From positions 4,464,001 through 4,528,000 of the forward strand of contig CAWICN010000001.1 of NCBI GenBank assembly GCA_963834725.1: a stretch of 64,000 bases of DNA, given 5' to 3'. The notes beneath the pieces were generated by a model. It saw nothing but the letters and a program-made list of their open reading frames with translations. It did not search any database and was not told the origin of the DNA. Shown here one piece after another: positions 43,844 to 53,608 of this stretch (its first letter is position 1; the number at the start of each line of letters is the position of its first letter). This DNA comes from PALSA-693 sp963834725. GTDB lineage: Bacteria > Actinomycetota > Acidimicrobiia > Acidimicrobiales > Palsa-688. Made by a program: the position numbers and the translations under genes.

Positions 43844-44863
43844 ATGCCATCGCCTGCCGCCAGCGTGCCCTCCCCACCCTCATCCTCCCCGGCCCCGGGC
43901 CCAGGCCGCCAAAGCGACCCGGTCGTCCTTTTCGAGGCGGCCCGGGCCGGCCACAAGGGGGCCGTCGGCCGGTTGCTCTCTCTCGTCGAGCGGGGCGGAG
44001 AAGCGGCCCGGCAGGTCGGCCAGCTCACCTTCGGGCCGAGCGCTGTGATAGATCAGGTCGTGGGGATCACCGGCGCGCCGGGTTCAGGCAAGTCGACACT
44101 CACCGATCAGTTGATCGGCCTGGCGGCCGCGGGGGACGCCCGGGTCGGTGTGCTCGCCGTCGACCCCTCGTCGCCGTTCTCCGGAGGCGCCATCCTGGGT
44201 GACCGGATCCGGATGCAGCGACATGCCCTGGAAGACGCAGTGTTCATTCGTTCCATGGCGAGCCGGGGTCACCTCGGCGGCCTGGCCGCAGCCACGCCGG
44301 AGGCCATCCGGGTCCTTGCTGCGGCGGGGTTGGCCCTGGTGTTCGTCGAGACCGTGGGCGTCGGTCAGGTCGAGATCGAAGTGGCGGGTGCGGCTGATAC
44401 CACGGTGGTGGTGGTGACCCCCGGCTGGGGGGATGCCATCCAGACCAGCAAGGCCGGTCTGCTCGAGGTAGCAGACCTCTTCGTCGTGAACAAGGCTGAT
44501 CGCGAAGGGGCGGCCCAGACCCGCCGCGACCTGGAGAACATGCTTGATCTCAATCCGGCCATGGGCGACTGGCGTCCTCCCGTATTGATGACGACAGCCG
44601 CGAGCGGGGACGGCGTCGAGACGTTGTGGGACAAGGTGCGAGAGCACCGCTCTTTCCTCGACTCGACGGGCGAGTTGCAAACCCGCCGGGAAGAGCGACT
44701 TGTCGCGGAGATGAACCGGCTGCTCGTGCACCTCCTCGAGCGCGATGTCCGGGATTTGGCTGGTGGGGCACACTACGAGGCGGCGAAGGCCGACCTGTTG
44801 GCGCGCCGTCTGGACCCCTTCGCGGCGGCTGCCCGACTGGTGGGTGGGGCGCAGCCGCTCTAA
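43844..44863 (+). CDS. meaB: Methylmalonyl-CoA mutase-associated GTPase (MeaB/ArgK)
   Basis: G3E-type GTPase that loads and protects the B12 cofactor of acyl-CoA mutases. 339 residues. Walker A is GITGAPGSGKSTLTDQLI, VLAVDPSSPFSGGAILGDRI is switch-like, and FVETVGVGQVEIEV and VVNKADREGA are the G3 and NKxD motifs. ATG 43844 chosen; the open frame extends upstream opposite the M20 gene without family sequence. No mutase gene is in the window, so its partner is elsewhere. Confidence 0.92.
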   Translation: MPSPAASVPSPPSSSPAPGPGRQSDPVVLFEAARAGHKGAVGRLLSLVERGGEAARQVGQLTFGPSAVIDQVVGITGAPGSGKSTLTDQLIGLAAAGDARVGVLAVDPSSPFSGGAILGDRIRMQRHALEDAVFIRSMASRGHLGGLAAATPEAIRVLAAAGLALVFVETVGVGQVEIEVAGAADTTVVVVTPGWGDAIQTSKAGLLEVADLFVVNKADREGAAQTRRDLENMLDLNPAMGDWRPPVLMTTAASGDGVETLWDKVREHRSFLDSTGELQTRREERLVAEMNRLLVHLLERDVRDLAGGAHYEAAKADLLARRLDPFAAAARLVGGAQPL

Positions 44864-45143
44864 AGCGGCGGACGTGCGGGCCGCCGGCGGGCCCGGCGGC
44901 GCGGTCCCAGATTCTGCTATAAAAGCGTTTTATCACACAATCAAAGCCAGGTCGCCGCCATGACGCAAGCGGCCAGGTGGGCGGACCGGTGGGAGGGTGG
45001 AGGGGCGTTCAGGACAGGCCCTCGTCCTCAAGAGGGCCCTTGCCGGGTGCGCTTTGCGCCTTGGGCACGGTTCTACCGATATCACGCCCCCAATCGCACC
45101 CGAAGTCTCCAGACGCACCCACATTGCCGGCCGGTGGACCCCG

Positions 45144-45282
45144 CCTCGACCGACCAGCCACCGGGTCGACGCTGCCTCGACCGACCAGCCACCGGTCGAC
45201 GCCGCCTCGACCGACCAGCCACCGGTCGACGCCGCCTCGACCGACCAGCCACCGGTCGACGCCGCCTCGACCGACCAGCCAC
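45144..45282 (+). repeat. 30-bp tandem repeat array between meaB and glgP
   Basis: Five copies of CCTCGACCGACCAGCCACCG plus GTCGACGCCG, starting at 45144, 45175, 45205, 45235 and 45265. The middle copies are identical and the first is one base longer. It sits in a 560-base gap (44864-45425) that otherwise shows no gene. No spacer structure, so it is not a CRISPR array. Confidence 0.85.
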
Positions 45283-45425
45283 CTGACCCGCCCGCCAGCC
45301 CGGACCGCCCGCCAGCCCGGACCGCCCGAGCAGCCACCCGGCCCGCCCCGCCAGTCGACCCGGCCACCCCTCCGTCCATCCGCCCCTCCAACGAGGGCGA
45401 GTCATTCAGCCTCGTCAACCGCGTC

Positions 45426-48149
45426 CTAGGCCCAGGTCACACATCCCATCTCGACCGGGACTACCAGGTCGCGATGGGCCGGAACCACCCTCACGGCGTA
45501 GCCGTGGCGGCCGGCCTGGTCGCATCGGAAGCGGCCCCGGTACCGGACCAGACGGCCGTCGCCGTCGCCGGCGCCCTCACTGACCCTGCCCGCCTCGGCG
45601 CCGGCGCCCTCACTGGCCCTGTCCGCGTCGGCGCCGGCGCCCTCACTGGCTCCGCCCGCCTCGGCGCCGGAGCGCTCACTGGCTCCGCTGGCGCCGCTGT
45701 CCCCGTCATCTGGGCCTCCGTGGCCGCCTCCTTCGCCCGGCTGGCCGTCCTCGTCAGCCGGAACCTGCACCAGCCGGACCACTTCCGTGTCGGTCAGCTC
45801 GTCACCGGCCGCCACCGGTCCATGGAGCAGCTCGACGGCCAGGTCGGAGGGCGTGAGGGAGCCAAGATGCACCATGGCGGTGACCTCGCATTCGGCTCCA
45901 AGGTCCACCGATCCCACGCCGGGATCGGGGTCGACCTCGACCTTGACCTCCTGCCAGGCGGCCAGCACCCGCTGCTTCCACTCGGCCAGCTCCCGGGCCC
46001 GGGCGTAGTCGTCGCCCGCGAGCGCATCGCTCTGCGCCGCGATCGGCTCGTACATGTCGTCGAGGTAGTCGCGGACCATTCGCGAGGCCATGACCTTCGG
46101 GCCGAGCGAGCGCAACGACGCCTTGATCCGTGTAACCCACCCGCGCGGGAAGCGGCCGCCCCCCCGGTCGTAGAACAACGGGACGATCTGCCGCTCCAGC
46201 AACTCGAAGAGACTGTTGGCCTCGACGTTGTCCCGATGATCCATGTCGGTGATCGCTTCCGCGGAAGAGATAGCCCAGCCATTGCTCCCGTCGAACATCT
46301 CGTCCCACCAGCCGTCGAGGATCGAGCAGTTGAGCGCACCGTTGAGGGCCGCCTTCTCCCCGCTGGTGCCGCTCGCCTCGTTCGGCCGCCGGGGTGTGTT
46401 CAGCCACACGTCGCTGCCGTGATACATCATGCGGGCCACTGAGATGTCGTAGTCCTCGATGAAGGTGATTCGGTGGCGCACGTCCGGGTCCCGCGAGAAG
46501 CGGACGATCTGGGCGATCATCTCCTTGCCCAGATCGTCGGCCGGGTGGGCTTTCCCGGCGAACACCAGCTGCAGCGGCCGTTGCTCATCCAGCAGAAGGG
46601 CCCGCAGCCGGTCCGGCTGGGAGAGCAGCAGGGTGGCCCGCTTGTAGGTCGCGAAGCGGCGGGAGAAGCCCACGACCAGATAGCGCGGGTCGAGGATCTC
46701 GTCGGTCCACGCCGCGTCGCTGACGGAGACGCCCCGATCGGTCAGCGATCTGCGGAGGCGCTCTCGCACGAAGCTCACGAGGGCGTCGCGCCCCTGCTCC
46801 CGCGCCCGCCACATCTCGTCGTCGCGAGCATCCTCGATGCGGGCCCACTCATCGGGCCCGGCTTCGTCCCACGCCGGCGAGACGTACTTCGACAGGAGCT
46901 CATCCATGCTCGACGAGACCCACGTCCGGCCGTGAACGCCGTTCGTGATCGATCCGATCGGAGTCTCCTCCGCCGGCACCGTCGGCCAGAGGGCCTGGAA
47001 CATCTCGCGGCTGGTATGGCCATGCAGGCGGGACACGCCGTTCGATTTGGCCGCCAGGCGCAGGCCCATCACCGCCATGTTGAAGGGCGCGGCCGGGTCT
47101 TCACCGGGGAAGTGTCCGAGCGACATGAGTGTGTCGAACGAGATCCCGCACTCCTCGGCCAGCCGCCCGAAGTACCGGGTCATCAGCTCCCGGGGGAAGC
47201 GGTCGATCCCGGCCGGCACTGGAGTATGCGTGGTGAACACCGTCCCGGCCCGGGCCGCCTCCACCGCCTCGTCCCAGCGCAGGCTGTGCGAGGTGATCAA
47301 CTTGCGGATGCGCTCCAGACCGAGGAACCCGGCGTGCCCCTCGTTGGTGTGGAACACCTGGGTCTCCACGCCGGCCGCCTCGAGGGCCCGTACCCCGCCG
47401 ATGCCGAGCAGGATCTCCTGGCGGATGCGGTGCTCGGTCCCGCCGCCGTACAGGCGGTCCGTGACCGCCCGCAGTTCGTCGTCGTTGGCATCGACGTCGG
47501 CGTCGAGCAGGTACAGTTCGACCCGGCCGATCCGGGCCCGCCACACCTGCGATTCGAGGAGGTCGCCGGCGAGGCCGACCGGTATCCGGACTCCCTCGAC
47601 CAACTCGAGCGCCATCGCGTGCGGGTCGAGGATCGGATAGCGCTCCTCCTGCCAGCCGTTGGCGTCGAGATGCTGACGGAAGTAGCCGAGCCGGTACATG
47701 AGTCCGACGCCTGTCATCGGGATTCCGAGGCTGCTCGCCGCCTTCAGGTGGTCGCCGGCGAGCACACCGAGACCACCGGAGTACTGCGGGAGCGCCTCGG
47801 CCAGGCCGAATTCGGGGGAAAAGTAGGCGACGCCGCGGAGCGGGCTCACCGCCCGGTTCTGGAACCACCGCGGGGCCTCGAGGTAGCGGCGGAGGTCGTC
47901 GTGCATGTCGCCGAGGAATCCCATGAACGCAGGATCGGCGGAGAGCTGCTCGAGCCGCTGGCGGCCGACCAGGCTGAGCAGCCGAACCGGGTCGTGGAAG
48001 CTCAGCTCCCAGATCTGGGGGTCCACCCACCGAAACAGGTCCCGGGTGCGGTGCTCCCACGACCACCGCAGGTTGAATGCCAGTTCTTGCACGGGACCGA
48101 GAGCCGCGGGAAGCCGGGCCCGCACCGTGAAGCTCCGAAGCGCTCTCAT
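45426..48149 (-). CDS. glgP: Alpha-glucan phosphorylase (GT35, DUF3417-type)
   Basis: Phosphorolysis of alpha-1,4-glucans to glucose-1-phosphate. 907 residues from ATG 48149. The N-terminal DUF3417 block includes LAFNLRWSWEHRTRDLF. FSPEFGLAEALPQYSGGLG, VFTTHTPVPAGIDRFP and the PLP-lysine region EASGTSGEKAALNGALNCS are canonical, though GEK replaces the usual GMK. The C-terminal region carries three SEGAGA-type repeats (45589-45690) not expected in the family. It is divergent from glgE with about 85 bases between, a likely shared promoter region for the glucan cluster. Confidence 0.93.
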   Translation of the reverse strand: MRALRSFTVRARLPAALGPVQELAFNLRWSWEHRTRDLFRWVDPQIWELSFHDPVRLLSLVGRQRLEQLSADPAFMGFLGDMHDDLRRYLEAPRWFQNRAVSPLRGVAYFSPEFGLAEALPQYSGGLGVLAGDHLKAASSLGIPMTGVGLMYRLGYFRQHLDANGWQEERYPILDPHAMALELVEGVRIPVGLAGDLLESQVWRARIGRVELYLLDADVDANDDELRAVTDRLYGGGTEHRIRQEILLGIGGVRALEAAGVETQVFHTNEGHAGFLGLERIRKLITSHSLRWDEAVEAARAGTVFTTHTPVPAGIDRFPRELMTRYFGRLAEECGISFDTLMSLGHFPGEDPAAPFNMAVMGLRLAAKSNGVSRLHGHTSREMFQALWPTVPAEETPIGSITNGVHGRTWVSSSMDELLSKYVSPAWDEAGPDEWARIEDARDDEMWRAREQGRDALVSFVRERLRRSLTDRGVSVSDAAWTDEILDPRYLVVGFSRRFATYKRATLLLSQPDRLRALLLDEQRPLQLVFAGKAHPADDLGKEMIAQIVRFSRDPDVRHRITFIEDYDISVARMMYHGSDVWLNTPRRPNEASGTSGEKAALNGALNCSILDGWWDEMFDGSNGWAISSAEAITDMDHRDNVEANSLFELLERQIVPLFYDRGGGRFPRGWVTRIKASLRSLGPKVMASRMVRDYLDDMYEPIAAQSDALAGDDYARARELAEWKQRVLAAWQEVKVEVDPDPGVGSVDLGAECEVTAMVHLGSLTPSDLAVELLHGPVAAGDELTDTEVVRLVQVPADEDGQPGEGGGHGGPDDGDSGASGASERSGAEAGGASEGAGADADRASEGAGAEAGRVSEGAGDGDGRLVRYRGRFRCDQAGRHGYAVRVVPAHRDLVVPVEMGCVTWA
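45589..45690 (-). repeat. 33-bp in-frame repeats near the 3' end of glgP
   Basis: Three degenerate units of GCCTCGGCGCCGGCGCCCTC plus ACTGGCCCTGTCC. They encode an acidic Gly/Ala/Ser linker (SEGAGA repeats) before the last ~45 residues of the phosphorylase. Confidence 0.75.
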
Positions 48150-48234
48150 GGTCGTAAAGCTACGGGACCGGACCCGGCCTGACCAGCGGACTGCCGATCG
48201 GGCTGGTGGGCGATCGCGTTGGTGGGACACAACG

Positions 48235-50325
48235 ATGGGTAGGTTGGCACCCGTGACCGGACGGCTGGTGATCGAGGATCTTCGCCCCCGAACTCCTACA
48301 CCTGGACATTCGGCGAAAGCGGTGGTGGGAGAGGCGGTGCGTATCACCGCAGTGGTGTTCAAGGAGGGACACGACTATTTGGCCGGCCGGGTAAGGCTGC
48401 TCGCCGATGGCGCCGCCCGGTCCGGCGACCGAGCACCCCGTCAGCGTCGGCCGGACCTGCCGTCAGAGTCAGAGACAGAGCCAGAGACACAGTCAGAGAC
48501 AGAGCCAGAGACACAGTCAGAGACAGAGTCAGAGACAGAGTCAGAGACAGCGACTGTGGCCGACCTGCCTGAGTCGGTGGCCGAACTGATCGCGCTCGGC
48601 AACGACGAATGGGAATCGACGGTGGTCCCGCAAAGGGTCGGGCCGCACTGGTTCGTCGTCGAGGCGTGGACAGATCGATACGCCACGTGGGCCCACAAGG
48701 TCAGAGCCAAGCTGGAGGCCGGGCTGGGCATCGGCGTGGAGATTCTCGAAGGGCGGCAGTTGCTCCAGCCGGCGGCCGCCGACCCGGCGGTGGCGGCCGC
48801 CCTCAGGACGCTGGACGATAGGACCCTGCACGAGGCCTTCCGCGTCCGTGACGCGCTCGACGCGGCGGTGGCGGCTGCGCTGCGAGGTCACGAGGGTGCC
48901 GACGACCTCACGGTTTCGTCCCCCCAACCGTTGTGGGTGGACCGCGAGTTGGCCCTGTTCGGGGCATGGTACGAGCTCTTTCCCCGCTCGTTCGGGGGGC
49001 TAAAGGCGACGGCGGCCCGCGCTGTCGAGGTGGCCGCCATGGGCTTCGACGTGCTGTATCTGCCGCCGATCCACCCGATCGGACGCACCGACCGGAAGGG
49101 ACCCAACAACACGCTCTTGGCTGATGACGACGATCCGGGGAGCCCGTGGGCGATCGGTAGTTCCGACGGCGGTCATACCGCCATCCATCCCGACCTCGGC
49201 ACCATCGAGGATTTTTCCCATCTGGTTGCGGAAGTGCGCGCTACCGGCATGGAGGTGGCGCTCGACTACGCCCTGCAGTGCTCCCCGGACCATCCGTGGG
49301 TCACCGAGCATCCGGAGTGGTTCCACCGCCGTCCCGACGGGTCGATCGCCCACGCCGAGAACCCACCCAAGGTGTACCAGGACATCGTCCCGATCAACTT
49401 CTGGCCTGCATCCGAGTCCGATCGGATCGCCCTGTGGGAGGCGTGCCGCGAGATCATGCGGTATTGGATCTCGCAGGGCGTCGCCGTGTTCCGGGTGGAC
49501 AACCCGCACACCAAACCGATCGCATTCTGGGAGTGGCTGATCTCGTCGATCCAGGCAGAGCACCCTGAGGTGATCCTCCTGTCAGAGGCGTTCACGCGGC
49601 CGAAGGTCATGGCTCGTCTGGCCGAGGCCGGTTTCACCCAGAGCTACACGTATTTCACCTGGAGGACCTCCCAGCACGGTCCCGAAGGTTTGTGGGCCTA
49701 TCTCGTAGAGCTGGCCCATGGGCCGGTGGCTGACTACATGCGACCCAACTTCTGGCCCAATACCCCCGACATCCTGTCGGGCCCGTTGCGATTCGGGCGG
49801 CCGGCCGCGTTCGCCCTGCGGCTGGTGCTGGCGGCGACCCTCAGCCCCTCGTACGGGGTGTACAGCGGCTACGAGCTGTACGAGAACATTCCGGCCTCCG
49901 ACGAGAACGAGGAATACCTCAACTCGGAGAAGTACGAGATCAAGTGCCGGGATTACACCCGGCCCGGCACCCTCGCCCCGATGATGACCGCCCTCAACGA
50001 CATCCGGCGGCGCCATCCCGCTCTCCACCGCCTCCGGTCCATACGCTTTCACCCGACCAGCAACCCCGCCGTCATCGCCTACTCGAAGGTGAGCGACGAC
50101 CGAAGCGACGTGGTGCTCACCGTCGTCAACTTGGATCCGGATTGGACCCAGGAGGCGACCCTGCAACTGGATCTGGCCGGATTGGGACTGCCCGACGATC
50201 GGCCCTACGTGGCATTCGACGAGCTCTCTGGCGAGCGCTACCACTGGTTGGGCGGGTCGCCTTACGTACGCCTGGATCCGGCTGACCGCGTCGCCCACCT
50301 GCTCGACCTCAGAGCCGCCCGGTGA
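48235..50325 (+). CDS. glgE: Alpha-1,4-glucan:maltose-1-phosphate maltosyltransferase
   Basis: GH13_3 enzyme extending alpha-glucans with maltose-1-phosphate. 696 residues from ATG 48235. The N-terminal domain (TGRLVIEDLRPRTP) is followed by the barrel: FGGLKATAARAVEVAAMGF, YLPPIHPIGRTDRKG and VALDYALQCSPDHPWV. The nucleophile Asp is in AVFRVDNPHTKPI and the acid in ILLSEAFTRPKVM. TYFTWRTSQHGPEGLWAYL completes the set. A repeated Ser/Glu/Thr stretch (48463-48549) is inserted in the N-terminal domain. The stop overlaps the GTG of a micro-ORF. Confidence 0.95.
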   Translation: MGRLAPVTGRLVIEDLRPRTPTPGHSAKAVVGEAVRITAVVFKEGHDYLAGRVRLLADGAARSGDRAPRQRRPDLPSESETEPETQSETEPETQSETESETESETATVADLPESVAELIALGNDEWESTVVPQRVGPHWFVVEAWTDRYATWAHKVRAKLEAGLGIGVEILEGRQLLQPAAADPAVAAALRTLDDRTLHEAFRVRDALDAAVAAALRGHEGADDLTVSSPQPLWVDRELALFGAWYELFPRSFGGLKATAARAVEVAAMGFDVLYLPPIHPIGRTDRKGPNNTLLADDDDPGSPWAIGSSDGGHTAIHPDLGTIEDFSHLVAEVRATGMEVALDYALQCSPDHPWVTEHPEWFHRRPDGSIAHAENPPKVYQDIVPINFWPASESDRIALWEACREIMRYWISQGVAVFRVDNPHTKPIAFWEWLISSIQAEHPEVILLSEAFTRPKVMARLAEAGFTQSYTYFTWRTSQHGPEGLWAYLVELAHGPVADYMRPNFWPNTPDILSGPLRFGRPAAFALRLVLAATLSPSYGVYSGYELYENIPASDENEEYLNSEKYEIKCRDYTRPGTLAPMMTALNDIRRRHPALHRLRSIRFHPTSNPAVIAYSKVSDDRSDVVLTVVNLDPDWTQEATLQLDLAGLGLPDDRPYVAFDELSGERYHWLGGSPYVRLDPADRVAHLLDLRAAR
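48463..48549 (+). repeat. In-frame GAGACA-type repeat inside glgE
   Basis: A microsatellite-like tract of TCAGAGACAGAG/CCAGAGACACAG units encoding about 29 residues of alternating Ser/Pro-Glu-Thr/Ser. Base composition is far less GC-rich than the gene around it. Confidence 0.85.
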
Positions 50326-50386
50326 GCGACCTGGTGGAGCGGACCAATGTGGCAGGTCGGGGCACCGTCCCCTGGATGGTGCCCCG

Positions 50387-50390
<4 letters not shown>
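50322..50390 (+). CDS. Micro-ORF, copy 3 of the repeated 22-codon family
   Basis: GTG-started ORF reading VSDLVERTNVAG, R, GTVPWMVPR, 22 codons. The GTG overlaps the glgE stop and the TGA (50388-50390) overlaps the GTG start of treS. The hairpin at 50361-50383 keeps both arms (GGCACCGTCC / GGATGGTGCC) while the three-base loop changes from CTT to CCT. Same architecture as at 22891, 27 kb away and between unrelated genes. Confidence 0.5.
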
Positions 50391-52138
<1,748 letters not shown>

Positions 52139-52264
52139 CGGCGGCCCCAGACCATGACGAGCCCCGACCATGAGCCCCGACCATGACCGGGCCGCAACCA
52201 TGACGAGCCCAGACCATGACGAGCCCAGACCATGACGAGCCCAGACCATGACCGGGCCACATCC
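52139..52264 (+). repeat. 16-bp ATG-containing repeats upstream of the maltokinase gene
   Basis: The gap between treS and mak consists almost wholly of ACCATGACGAGCCCAG-type units. Three exact copies lie at 52197-52212, 52213-52228 and 52229-52244, with degenerate ones on either side. Each unit has an ATG and the period is not a multiple of three, so successive ATGs fall in different frames. Confidence 0.8.
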
Positions 52265-53608
52265 ATGAGCAACGAACTTCGCGACGGGCTCGAGCCGCTC
52301 ATCCCGGCCTATCTCGGCGGCCAGCGGTGGTACGCCGGGGCGGAGGCGCCGAGCCCCGAGTCGGTCCGGGTGGAACGAGGCCGGGCCCTGTGGGCCGGCA
52401 ACGACGGTCACCGGCTGTGGCACGCCACGGTCGCAGTCGACGGAACGCACTACCAGCTGTTGATCGGTGAGCGGCCGGTGGGCGAACGGGCCGAGTTTCT
52501 CCACGGCCGCGAGCAGGCGGTGCTCGGTACGGTGGATTCGGCGGTCTTCTATGACGCGGTGCTCGACAGCGAACTGGCCCGCATCCTCCTTCAAGTGGCG
52601 AGCGATGGCGCGGAGTCCGCGGTCCTGTCTCGTCCGATGAGCGCCGAGCAATCCAACACCTCCCTGGTGTTCGACGACCGCCTGATCCTCAAGGTCTACC
52701 GCCGGCTGCATCCGGGCCCGAATCCCGACGTCGAGGTGACCTCGGCGCTGGTGGCTGTGGGCTTCGGCCACGTGGCCCTGCCGCTTGTAACCTGGAGGGA
52801 GGATCCCTACGACCTGGCCTTCGGCCAGCAGTACCTCGCGGGGGGATCGGAGGGTTGGGCGCTGGCGCTCACCTCTCTCCGCGATCTTTACAACTCGCCC
52901 TGCGAGGACCCGGCTCAGGCGGGCGGCGACTTCGCCAATGAGGCCCGCCGGCTGGGGCGCATGACCGCTCAGATGCACCTGGCATTGGCCGAGACCCTCG
53001 GGGTCGTCCAGGGTCCGGCGGTCGTCGGGGAGTGGGATGCCCTGCTCGATCGTACGGTCAACCGGCTCGCCGCGGCCGCTGACGTGGCCGGACGCGACCT
53101 GGTGGCGGAGGCTTCAGTACTACTCGCCCGGCTGCGAGCCGTGACCGATCCCGGCCCAGCGATCCGTGTCCACGGCGACTACCACCTCGGGCAGGTCATG
53201 CAGACCGACAGCGGCTGGTACGTCCTGGACTTCGAAGGCGAACCTGCCAAATCACTGGCGGAGCGAACCGCGCCAACCTCTCCACTCAAGGACGTGAGCT
53301 CCTTCCTGCGGTCTCTCGACTACGCGTCCCGGTATGTCCTGACCGAGCGGGCCGCGTCCGAGATGGCCCAGCTGGTACCGCTCGCCAGGGCGTGGCATGC
53401 CCACAATCGGCAGGCCTTCCTCGAGGGCTACCTCGACGTGGATGGGATCAGGAGCCTGCTGCCGGGTCCCAAGTCAGCTCCGGCCGTGGCGTTCGCCCAC
53501 GAGCTCGACAAGGCCCTCTACGAGTTCGACTACGAGCGGGCCCACCGTCCTGATTGGGCATTGCTCCCGCTTGCGGGCATCAATCAGTTGCTGAGCGGGA
53601 GCGAATGA
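52265..53608 (+). CDS. mak: Maltokinase (Pep2)
   Basis: ATP-dependent phosphorylation of maltose to maltose-1-phosphate, the GlgE substrate. 447 residues from ATG 52265. LIPAYLGGQRWYAG opens the typical N-terminal cap. EQSNTSLVFDDRLILKVYRRL carries the nucleotide-binding lysine, and RVHGDYHLGQVM plus YVLDFEGEPAKSL are the kinase catalytic and metal motifs of the APH-like fold. An in-frame ATG in the upstream repeat (about 52232) would add 11 residues. The stop overlaps the glgB ATG. Confidence 0.93.
   Translation: MSNELRDGLEPLIPAYLGGQRWYAGAEAPSPESVRVERGRALWAGNDGHRLWHATVAVDGTHYQLLIGERPVGERAEFLHGREQAVLGTVDSAVFYDAVLDSELARILLQVASDGAESAVLSRPMSAEQSNTSLVFDDRLILKVYRRLHPGPNPDVEVTSALVAVGFGHVALPLVTWREDPYDLAFGQQYLAGGSEGWALALTSLRDLYNSPCEDPAQAGGDFANEARRLGRMTAQMHLALAETLGVVQGPAVVGEWDALLDRTVNRLAAAADVAGRDLVAEASVLLARLRAVTDPGPAIRVHGDYHLGQVMQTDSGWYVLDFEGEPAKSLAERTAPTSPLKDVSSFLRSLDYASRYVLTERAASEMAQLVPLARAWHAHNRQAFLEGYLDVDGIRSLLPGPKSAPAVAFAHELDKALYEFDYERAHRPDWALLPLAGINQLLSGSE

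Noticed and set aside
45144..45282. CRISPR array
   Set aside because: Units are directly contiguous with no spacers and there are no cas genes nearby.
44997..46442. Plus-strand 481-codon ORF over the 30-bp array and glgP
   Set aside because: It reads the repeat and then the antisense of a clear phosphorylase gene.
48150..48362. N-terminal extension of glgP to 48362
   Set aside because: The upstream 71 codons overlap the divergent glgE start region and lack family sequence; ATG 48149 matches the conserved N-terminus.
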